Part shown: positions 54,899 to 64,000 of the stretch, one piece after another | Position numbering within the stretch: position 1 is the first letter of the stretch | Layout: the number at the start of each line of letters is the position of its first letter | Translations under genes and position numbers: made by a program | The notes under the pieces: generated by a model | What the model saw: only the letters and a program-made list of their open reading frames with translations | Database searches by the model: none | Told to the model about the DNA's origin: nothing | From: Hyaloperonospora brassicae | Lineage: Eukaryota > Oomycota > Peronosporomycetes > Peronosporales > Peronosporaceae | Length of the DNA stretch: 64,000 nucleotides | Direction of reading: 5' to 3' | Assembly: GCA_947650285.1 (NCBI GenBank) | Contig: CANTFL010001256.1 | Coordinates: 1 to 64,000 of the forward strand

Positions 54899-55934
54899 AT
54901 GGAGCAATATACACCATTTACGGAGGCTCAGAAGGTCGCGCTTGATAAGCTGACCGTAGCCATAGGCCCTGAGTATGTGGAGTTTCTAGCTGCACAAAGT
55001 CCCGATGTGCTCAATGCACGAGTCGAGACCTTCATGCAGTATGAAACGGCCCTGTCTAGGCCAGGTTCAAAACCAAGTAGCTTCGGCTATGCCGACACGC
55101 TATGTGGCTATGCCACCAGAACAGTCTAATGCCTTGTCTCCATCGGGTGGAAGTCAAACATTTTCCGGGAAGGAGGGGGAAATCTGACCCTCTGGATCCG
55201 TGAGATTGAGATGGCCATGAGCTCTGGTCCTATCTCACTGGACTATCAGCAAGTTTCGCTGGCTATCTCCGAGCTCGATGGAAAAGCGAGAGAGTGGGCT
55301 ATGACGTGCAGCACGTCGGTCGACTTTGCGTTTTCCAAGTGGAATTCGCTCAAGTTAGAATTTTTGCGATTTTTCTCGCCGCGAAACCAGGTTCTATTGC
55401 GTGCGCTCACGCTTCTTGTCTACCCGTCAGGGTAAGAATGATCTAACGGACAATGTCCAGGAGTTGAGTACTCTGATGGCTGCTATGTAGTCCGACCCTC
55501 TCCCTGAGACCGTCTATGTGACTGTATTCATGGAAGGTCTTCGTAATGGCGTTGCCAGGACCGACGTGTCTCGGGTCCATCCCTTTTCTTTTAAGGAAGC
55601 TGTTAGCATCGCTCACAATGCTGAGCACAACTTTAAGTCAGCAAGACTTGGTTGGAATGGGTGTAACCCAAACTTTGCGAGGGCGACCTCTGCGAGCACT
55701 TCGGCTTCCTGTAAGCCAGAACCGATGGATCTCAGCAACGCTGAAGATGAAGGAACGTGGAGCTTCATGTTGCCGAGCAACGAAAGGAGGTGAGACGCTG
55801 TTATATGTGCGGAAGCACCAAACATCTACGTTCCCACTTGTCCTTTGCGTAAGCAACGACCGACTCCTACGGGTCGAAACCCCAGCCTCAACCAGAAACT
55901 TGGTATGTCACGGGGAAACTTCGGTACTCAGTAG
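54899..55934 (+). pseudogene. gag: F gag, broken
   Basis: The ATG at 54899 opens a Gag-like N-terminus (Phe-Thr-Glu-Ala-Gln-Lys-x-Ala-Leu-Asp-Lys-Leu). The capsid core follows in other frames (Gly-Lys-Ala-Arg-Glu-Trp near 55,290). A knuckle reads Cys-Tyr-Met-Cys-Gly-Ser-Thr-Lys-His near 55,800 with its last Cys shifted by a frame break. The last frame ends Gly-Thr-Gln then TAG at 55932-55934, like the Asp-Gln/Gly-Gln ends of E1 and E2. Confidence 0.85.
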
Positions 55935-55951
55935 GCTCGGGGCGCCCTACT
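55913..55951 (+). promoter_or_regulatory. F -1 frameshift cassette (relic)
   Basis: G GGA AAC at 55913-55919 is in phase with the final gag frame (cgg-gga-aac). A 9-nt spacer follows. AGTAGG (55930-55935) pairs with CCTACT (55946-55951); the gag TAG is in the arm. The heptamer differs from those of E1 and E2 but is another standard slippery sequence. Confidence 0.7.
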
Positions 55952-58900
55952 AGGGTACATCTGAGTTCTGGTACTTCTCTACGAGGTAGAGGAAAACACG
56001 GCTTAGCCCCACAGAGCTCCGTGCCAGCAAGCACAGAGCGTGGATACAAGCCTGGCTTGTTAGTCCCATGAGGCGATTGATAAAGGCTTTGAGAAGCATT
56101 GGTCGATCCTATTCGACTCCAGAGCATCATGCAATTATGCTCGACCGTCTTTCCCTTGAGGGAAGTCAGCGATATGCTGAAGCGCTCAAAGCGCATGAAG
56201 GTAATTCGATCACCGTTCGTATAGCGACTGGAAGTCGTTTCACAGTTGCCTATAAATCCATAGAACTTAGGTGTGACGTTTTTAGACTTTGACAGCGTTA
56301 AACGATGCCTTGTACTCGATTTGGAATTCAAGATATGATCTCATCCTTGGTAAGACCTGGCTTGAACTCCGCGAGCCATGAATTGATTGGAAGTCTAAGG
56401 CCTTAATCAAAACACGCAATGTTCTTCGCGAAGCTTTGGAGAGTCATGAACCCACCTTTGCTAGGCAACAAAATCACTTTTGGTGCTGGCCATTGATAGG
56501 GTATGTCAAAGTGCTAGACGTTAATATGTACAAGTAAGTTATTTATAATGTCCATGAGATGACATGAAATTTGAGCGAAGCTCCTTCACCGAATGTGAAA
56601 CAGTCAGTGTCCGTTGAGTGATAATCGTTATAATAATGAGTCACTGCTCTCGGCAGGCATGGTTGGCCTAGGGCCGAGACATCAAGAATGTAATTTCTCT
56701 AATGTGGGGTGGGTGGCACGTAAAATTCCACCGAGTGAGGGCGACCGAGATGGCACCTCACTGAATGTCGGTTTTTGACATTGTTGGCGAGAAGCTAGAG
56801 TATCCAGGTCTAATGCTGTACGTGATAGTGATACGTGGAAATTCACTGGGTGGAGTGTTCGAGTTACGTAAGACTTTACCAGATGTCGTTTAAGACATGC
56901 GCTCTCGTATAGAGCGTACTGAGATGAATAGCAACCACAGGGACGATACTATATCCGGCCTCAGAGAGGCGTAAGGTTTCTTTGAGGAAACAATATCGGC
57001 GTCGGGTTGAAAATGCTGATCGCCCAACGTTTAAGAATTCACAAAGTGATAATAGTAATAATACACTATATACACTTGTCAATGGAGTGACTGGCCATGA
57101 TTGATGGCAATATTAGTCTTGAGACTCTTCCATCCTTGGATACTCTCTTTGAAATAGACGAATGTGTCTGACAGCGATTTAGCCAAGCCTTACAGGCAGG
57201 AAAATTATTTGAGTTAGTGGTCATTCGACCAGTTATTGAGTCAAACACATCCTCGTTATTGGAAGAGTCAGTCCTTGAGAACACGAAAGTCGAAAGTTGA
57301 ACGCGCGTAGTGGATCTACGATCCTTAAGGATCCTCTGAATCCGTTTTATCCTTTGGTAAAGGAGTTTCAGGACGTGGTGTGTCACAACTCACCGTCCGT
57401 CTTTCCTCCTGAGAGAGGTGTACGTCATGAGATTGACTAAGTTCCTGGGACTAAATACTGTGTAACACGGCAGTAGCCTTTACCAAAGGAACAGTTGGAC
57501 TTCATTGACGACTTCTTTCGTGCAAAGCACGCGGCTGGTATGGTTCGTTAGAGCAAATCTCTCCATTCCACACCAACCTTCTGTGTCAGAACGTCCAACG
57601 GAGAATTGGCGTATTGTTCATGCTTACAGTAAGCTGTAATGCTGCTACCATCCCGGCTCAGACACCAATCTCTAGGATAAATGTTCTTTATAACAACATG
57701 GTTGGATGTACGATGTACAGCGCGCTCGATGTAGTCGACAGCTATTACCAGTTGATCATGCGTGAGAGTGATATCCCGCTGACAGCAGTCAGTAATCCGA
57801 GAATTATGCTCTAGGAGTGGCTTGTGATGCCACAAAGAAATTTTAAATACCCCGGCTACATTCAATCGTCTTGTGACACAATTGTTCAGACCTCATTGAG
57901 GATATGCACATACGTAGTTTAATGCCATCATTTTCCATAGTCGTGCTTTGAACGGTCGGTCGAATTTGGGCAATCGACATTGACCATTTACGAGCGGTTA
58001 TTGATCGCATGCGCACGTCTAAATCGTACACCAACGCATCTTTATTGCAAAAGACATCTCATTTTAAAGTGATTTATTGGTAAGCGAGGCCTTAGCGCGG
58101 ATCCCGCTAAAGTAAAAGCCATAGTTGATTGGCCGGTTTCTAAGAACCTAAAAGACTGACGTAAGTGGCTTGATCTTGAAAATTACTTACACAATCACAT
58201 TGCGAATTACGCATACATGGCTCGGCCATTATCCAATATCCTTAAAAAAGGATGTAGAATGGTTCTGGAATAGCACCAATCATAATGCTTTTGAAGCAGG
58301 AAAGGATAGTCTTCTTAGTGCGCCAATCTTGGCTTTGCTTGATCCTGATCCATATTATAGTGTCGTCTGTGACGCATCTGACTTTGACATAGGCAGCGCT
58401 CTGTTACCAACAGCTTTTGATGGCCTGGAACGCGTCATTGCGTTTGAGACCTGACAGCTGAAGGCTGCAGAAAAGAAGTATCCAGTTCATGACAAAGAGC
58501 TACTTGCAATGAAGTATGCTTTAGTTTAATTCAGAGTTCATCTGCTTGGCTCTAAGCCTTTTGTGATCTTTACAGATCATGCGTCACTGCTCACTGCAAC
58601 CCAGTCGCCTCACCTCTCTCAGAGAATAGCTCGTTGGCTTTCGTTCATTGCCGAATACAACTTTGAGATGAAGTATAAGCCGTGCAAGCAGAATGCTTTG
58701 GCTGATGCGTTGTCACGCAGGCCTGACTATGGGCTTGCTCATGTTACGACTCTGTCGTCGTCTGTCACTGACCTAATCTGACGTCATATGCCAAGGATGA
58801 ACACTGTGTAGCTCTGCTACGTGCTCTAAAGAGCTAGGATGTAAAATTTCAGACATAGAACTGTCGGCACGATTACATGAAAGTCTGCATCGATATTCGA

Positions 58901-60130
58901 TCGATTAAGGCCTGTTGTGAAATAGCACGGATGTTGAGGATACCCCTCTAATCGTAACCCCTCATATTGAGACGTTGAAGTATCGCATCCTTTATGAGGC
59001 ACATGATGCTAAGTTTAGTGGTCATCTCGGTCGTGAGAAGACCTATGGCTCAGTTAGCCAATGCTATGAGTGAACAAACTATACAAATGGGTGAGCACAT
59101 ATGTGCGTACGTGTGAAACGTGTCAATAGGTGAAATCCCTACCTCACGCGGCCGCGCTACTGGCTAGTTTGCCTATACCCAAAGGGGATTGGGATTACAA
59201 TGGTATAAATTTCCTGTTCGGATTACCGAAGGATTCGTATGGAAATACGGTTACTGTGGTATTTGTTGACCGTTTGAGCAAGAATGGCTCATTTAGCGGC
59301 GGTTCCAGATACCGTTGATGGTGAAAATACAGCGACGATGTTTATCGATCGCGTGTTTAGACAACACGGTTTGCTGTTGGCAATTGTCTCGAAACGAGAC
59401 CCCGCTTCATTGGGGTGTTTTGGAAGTCCAAATTTAAGGTGCTCGCCACACGATCGTAAATATACACAGCGTATCATCCGCAGACTGATGGCCAAACCGA
59501 GCTAGTGAATCGCATCATCGGCGATATCTTGCGCAGTATTTGCGATTAAATGCCGAAACAATGGAGTTCGATGATCCCTGTTGTTGAGTTTGCGTTGAAC
59601 AACGCCGTGCATGCTTTTACCGGCTACACACCGTCTATGTGAATGTTCTTACACACCCTCGCGTTCCGTAAACGCCACCACTACGTGGTTCAGGGCATCG
59701 TGGGGAAGGAGTTGTCGATTTGGTAGATGATTTCAGCCCTGATACTGTTTAAAAACAGGTAAGCTAGTATCTAGCAACGCGATTGAATGTCGTAAAACAT
59801 GTGCGTGACACACTGACTAATACCAAGACAATAAGAAGGATCAAGCGGATGCGAAGGGCAGACGTTAATTTGAACCTTATGATGTCGGAGACAAAGCTCT
59901 ACTCAATGCTAAAGAACTAACCTGCAAATGTAGTGTCTGCTGTCTCAAGACTAAGTTGCATCCGCGCTTCTTTGGACCAACCACGGTCGTCACCAAGTAG
60001 GGACTTGCTTACACGATCAACTTTCCGCGCAATCTTCGCACACAACCTGTACTCTACGTTGGCTTGCTTAAGCCGTATCGGGATCCGTCCCACGTGAACT
60101 TAGAGGCGCTAGTGCCGCGTAATTTAGTAT
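55935..60130 (+). pseudogene. pol: F pol, broken
   Basis: Domains appear in order across many frames. Protease is near 56,110 (active block Asp-Ser-Arg-Ala, where Asp-Ser-Gly-Ala is expected) and 56,200. About 1 kb of unassignable linker (56,400-57,380) follows. RT starts near 57,415 with Val-Arg-His-Glu-Ile-Asp and continues with Ala-Leu-Asp-Val-Val-Asp-Ser-Tyr-Tyr-Gln near 57,720. RNase H is at 58,270-58,780 (Val-Cys-Asp-Ala-Ser, Thr-Asp-His-Ala-Ser, Ala-Asp-Ala-Leu-Ser-Arg). Integrase is near 58,970-59,640 and GPY/F near 59,970-60,080. More than a dozen stops and frame breaks exclude function. Confidence 0.88.
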
Positions 60131-60230
60131 TGCCATCGTTTGCTATATCCGTATCAGGCGGTCAAGCTGAGCCTACATCCGAGCTTGGCATAAACTCCAA
60201 TAACTGGACACGGGCTTGGCCCAACTACAA

Positions 60231-61402
60231 CTACTGAATACGGGCTCGCATCGCGTCAAGCGCACTCTGGGTCTTATCCAATATCTCAAGGAGACCACTC
60301 AGCTCGTGACGCACCTTCTCATGCTCCTCTTTTGGTATACCGACGACCTGCGACGCTGCTCGATGGGCAAGGGCACGGCCAGTGATCTGTGGAGTGACTC
60401 CTGAAACGATCGTCGTCGCCAGAGTCAAAACTAGCTTCTAGTAAAGTGGAGAGGGTACCCGGAGTCGGATAAAATCATAAGAGTATGAGATATCCCTTTG
60501 GCCGGATTGCGCATACGCCTTGGACGTTTTCAAACATCGCGGCAAGGGTCCTCTTGTGTAAAAAAGACGCTTCTCACCAATAGTGGTGGAAGAAGGTGGG
60601 TAGTTGGGCCCCGCTTGACCAACACTTAAATCGGCCGGCACAGCCGGAGCATAGCGTGTGCGAGTTCGCAACTGGCCTCTGGCCTTATTCTTGGCTTAAT
60701 CATACCGAAGGTTTTGTTCTAGACGAACGTCTGGCACATCGGCACCTGCTCTGAGATCTAACACGCTGCTGAAGTGTCGTGTTAAATGCACTCCAGCGAA
60801 CAAACGCGTTGTCTTCTTTGTCCGAGATTTGCCAGCAAATAGAAGGATGAGTATACCTTTTATCAGTGGAAACGGTGCACCCCGAGCTTGTGTGTCAAGT
60901 TGCAACTTGTATTGACTTTTAGTCGTCAAGTGAGGCTGCAGGTACCTCTCGCAAAGTACCTGTCGAATCGCCACCTCATCATAAAATGTTAGCTCAGCGC
61001 CAATGGCCCGCGTTGCCAAAGAACGACCTGTCGTTTGGCGTATACGCTCTTCCCCACCGAGTGGGGTAAAAGATAGCCATGGCGACCCTCAAGAGATGCA
61101 ACAAGCTGCGTATGGCGCCGAGCGCTCTCCTCTCGTTGGATAGCCATCTGTTGTTGCTCATCGAGCGGATTGGTGATGGTTGCATCGCCCACGATGGGTA
61201 TTTGATGGGACGCTGGTGGCGCGTTGGTTTCGCCACACTCGGCAAATGGGTTCGGTGCAGCCTGAGGCCATGCCTATTGCATTGGTGAGTCGGACATTGG
61301 CCTTCCTTCACCATAGACATTGGTATCGCTATCATAGTGCAACGCCATACCCATAACGAAGTAGAAAGAGAGAGTCGAGGACTCGTCGGGTGGCGATTCC
61401 AT
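60231..61402 (-). pseudogene. F antisense accessory gene, broken
   Basis: The minus-strand ATG at 61402 lies 108 bp from the 3' LTR, the same place as in E1 (77 bp) and E2 (131 bp). Fragments read an acidic start, an Asn-Pro-Leu-Asp-Glu-Gln-Gln block near 61,150, a Phe-Tyr-Asp-Glu-Val-Ala-Ile-Arg block near 60,980 (compare Phe-Tyr-Leu-Asp-Val in E2), and a coiled-coil-like end near 60,240-60,340 (Val-Arg-His-Glu-Leu-Ser-Gly-Leu-Leu). Stops and frame breaks are frequent. Position supports the assignment more than sequence does. Confidence 0.6.
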
Positions 61403-61497
61403 GGTGTTTCGTATTTGAAAACCTTGAGGTTAAAGCGCACCCACACCGTCCTTTTAATGGAAATATATTGATTGATTATTTGTTGTAACGTCAGTCT

Positions 61498-61509
61498 GGG
61501 GAAAGAGGA
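61498..61509 (+). promoter_or_regulatory. F polypurine tract
   Basis: GGGGAAAGAGGA, all purine, directly precedes the 3' LTR. Confidence 0.8.
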
Positions 61510-62047
61510 TGTAACGGGGTTACACGTCGACAAATAGTCGACATTAGATGTGGTGCACACAAGGGATGGGATCCCATTTAAAGTGATATAAGAACACAGT
61601 GTCATTTGTTGAAAACTGATGTCTGTCAACCATTGATTACGAGATCTAATTTGTGAAGTTTTGTTCAGGACATTAGCGAGTAGGTTAATTACGTTGTTCT
61701 AAGGTGTTCCTTTACGTTAAAAGAAGAAATAAAATTCAGTTCCCATTTTAAGCCGAAAGACACATCCCACTCTGAGGCATCTTGTGATCGTTTGAGGAGG
61801 TATCAACGCCTTGTAAAGGCAGATACCCCTCGTGCACTCTGTGCGTTGATTCTCTGAATCGTTTGGTCCCCATGGAACAGAGACCGTAATCTCTCTGATC
61901 TTGTTGACTCTTTGGGTCGGGCTCTCCGAGCTAAACCTTAGCTCTTTGTCATATTTGACTCTCTGATTCGGGTTCATCAAACGAAAACTTGCTCGTTGAG
62001 CATTTAAGTCCTCCCTTGACCTAAGGATCTATGTACTTTCGCTACAG
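61510..62047 (+). repeat. F 3' LTR
   Basis: 538 bp, TGTAACGGGGTTACA at the start and CGCTACA at the end, matching the rejoined 5' LTR and the window-edge fragment at 1-171. Confidence 0.9.
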
Positions 62048-62052
62048 CTACA

Positions 62053-64000
62053 TAACATAGCGGTTTGTCTTCGTCCACCGGGCTGTATCGCGGCTACCAT
62101 GGGTTGCATTTTGATATTAATTTTTTTATGTGGTGGAGGTTGAGTACAGCCAAGGGTGTCGTGAGCTACGGTGGCTAGAAATCGGTGAAATATACTGAAT
62201 GTAATGTTGGGTCGTCCCATAGCTCTATGTTTCGAATTTCTCAAAGCCCATCAATATCGATATTACGGTGCTACCATCCAACGCCAAGTACACACCCATC
62301 GTTACAAACATTTCCATTAATTATTCTTTGCCATGTGATACAAAAACGTCGACTTATTGTATTAAGACTAATATAAAGGATGCGAGCACGTTGTGTTCGG
62401 CTTTTTACCCTACCCTTTCCGATTTGAGATCTATATTCTCATTCACGGACTACCAAACATGAAAAATGCACCGTGAGAAGACTGAATTGTCAGTAGCTAA
62501 GTGTCTTTTAATAGTTCTACCAATTCAACTTGCTCTACACATACAACGAACCTTCTAGCATATATCTTACAAATAAAACCATACCAAATATTGACTTCGC
62601 CGCTAGTTCTCGCACAAAAGTTATTTATTTTAACGCTCAAAATAGTGCACTTTTGGTAATTTCACGCTTTACGTACACTAAACCCTAAACGATGCATGCA
62701 CGTGGTGTGCTGCATCTGCATTTGAACTACAGACTGGTTGGTAAAAAAAGGATTGAACCATCGCAACTGTCAAGACTTTGTTTTCGGATGTGAAAAAGCC
62801 TGAACGGATTATTGATTTGTATACGCAGCGACAGATGCTCAAGCGTAGTGGGTGAGTGGAGGCAGTTTCACGCAGCGAAAATGATCAAAAAATAACGATT
62901 TAGCCGCGACAGGGTGCATGCGAAGACAGTGTCGATTGCGTTAGCATCGCAATTTGGAAAGAAACCATGAGAAAAGCACAACAGCTGTATTTATTGGTAG
63001 TGCGCCACAGAATAGCTCAGGAGCGCAGGTTTTGAAATATTTCAGATGTTAAAACACGCTCTTGTGTTCACATCTATCAATTTGAACAAAAATATGAGGA
63101 AAAGACATGTAAATTACTTTACGAACACGATGGGAAAGCAGAATCATACGGATGGAGAGCCCTGGTGGGGTGGGACAGGTACAAAAAGGTTTTACAAGCT
63201 GGTTGCACAATGTATTTTAGATGAGAAGAAGATGATCGACCTTATTGCCTATAGAAACGACAAATTGAAGCTTGTGACGGCGAAAGACCAAGAATCATAC
63301 AGCCAACTTCAGCTTCGGGCAAAGCACTCCATCCAGACAAGCTTGTCGCGAAATATGTTTCATTAGGTTCGCGATCACAATACAGCAGTAGCACTGTGAA
63401 AAACGCTGGCAGCTATCTATGGGGACAATTCCGACTCCAATTTTCTTGAAAATTGTGTTAAAAAAGTCGTTCACGAGCTCTGGAGTAAAACGATGGAGGA
63501 AGGAGAAAGCTTGAATGCTCATCCATCGAAGGATTGAACCTTAGGACGGAACTGACTGGCCTCCAATACACCTTCAGCAAACTAGATGTGTGCGAAGCTC
63601 TCCCAGTTAGTTTTCCAACATACAACCTAGTTCAAACAACTTTGGACGACCGTTTGATTTGCGGGTGGCGGGGCAGTATAGACTTAAAATCGTTTTAGCG
63701 AGATTATTCCACAGCTGCAGATCTGCAAGAGAAAACTAAACGAAGAATTAGCATTTACGATTTGATGAGCACAAAGCGCAAGAGAGTGAACAGTCAGCGC
63801 GACAAGAAGATCTAAGGCCAGGCTGATGAAAGTACAGCATGTAATGCTGTTGACAAATAAAGATGCGACAAGTTAACTATCAAGCAAATAAAGGTTGTTC
63901 GTGAAGCATTTCAATCGGTATTGAACGTTATTGTATGACTTGCAATCGGTATGACTTTGCTTCGAACCCATCTGCGGCAAAAATAATAAGGGTGGTATAG
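62053..64000. other. Right flank without a recognised gene
   Basis: AT-richer sequence with short frames. I recognise no transposon domain, RNA gene or repeat here apart from the small hypothetical frame at 63046-63366. Confidence 0.45.
63046..63366 (+). CDS. Hypothetical protein, 106 aa
   Basis: A Lys/Arg-rich frame with a Trp-Trp-Gly-Gly motif near its middle and predicted helical second half. Upstream bases in the same frame contain stops, so it may be the end of a decayed gene. No family recognised. Confidence 0.2.
   Translation: MLKHALVFTSINLNKNMRKRHVNYFTNTMGKQNHTDGEPWWGGTGTKRFYKLVAQCILDEKKMIDLIAYRNDKLKLVTAKDQESYSQLQLRAKHSIQTSLSRNMFH

Larger units (their letters stand above)
53115..62047 (+). 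mobile_element. F: old, decayed Ty3/Gypsy element
   Basis: LTRs start TGTAACGGGG at 53115 and 61510 and end GCTACA at 54839 and 62047. The flanking words cctac (53110-53114) and gctac (62048-62052) agree at four of five bases, as expected of an old duplication. The interior has gag, the frameshift cassette, protease, RT, RNase H, integrase, GPY/F and an opposing accessory-gene remnant, all broken. A solo LTR splits the 5' LTR. Confidence 0.9.

Overview
This window is a transposable-element graveyard with two young occupants. The Ty3/Gypsy proteins (chromodomain pols of the kind common in Phytophthora and downy mildews), two LINE-type reverse transcriptases and intron-free reading frames suggest an oomycete. 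No ordinary host gene, tRNA, rRNA or CRISPR array could be supported. The species is an inference only.

Layout. 1-171 is the 3' end of an LTR whose body lies off the window; 172-2777 is anonymous flank. 2783-29766 is an old minus-strand Gypsy element (E3, target duplication tttac) that was hit twice. A nearly intact plus-strand Gypsy (E1, 6358-14044, duplication agcac) sits in its integrase. A GATC-rich LTR (17699-28626, duplication ctta) sits in its gag and was itself invaded by a minus-strand relative (E6, 19625-28517), giving a large palindrome. A plus-strand LINE (about 29772-36493) abuts a very young minus-strand Gypsy (E2, 36494-44477, identical 391-bp LTRs), and then comes a minus-strand LINE (44478 to about 49674). 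After 3.4 kb of anonymous DNA, a decayed plus-strand Gypsy (F, 53115-62047) follows; its 5' LTR is split by a solo LTR. 62053-64000 is anonymous flank.

How the genes work together. E1, E2 and F share one plan. Gag ends at a stop buried in a hairpin just after a canonical -1 slippery heptamer (A AAA AAC, A AAA AAT, G GGA AAC), so pol is predicted to be made by -1 frameshifting. Pol runs protease, RT, RNase H, integrase, GPY/F and, in E1 and E2, a visible chromodomain. On the opposite strand an extra gene starts 75-130 bp inside the 3' LTR and runs head-on into pol, ending beside the GPY/F coding region. It encodes a protein with Cys pairs and a C-terminal coiled coil (also SR-rich in E1). I do not recognise it; it is the best candidate here for an undescribed system.

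The same elements carry a second unusual signal: their LTRs and coding regions are filled with short perfect hairpins (7-12 bp arms, loops of 1-15 nt), far more often than chance allows. The GATC-rich LTR family and the LINEs do not show this. E1 looks potentially autonomous; E2 differs from intact by one single-base frame break in a G run; E3, E6, F and both LINEs are dead.
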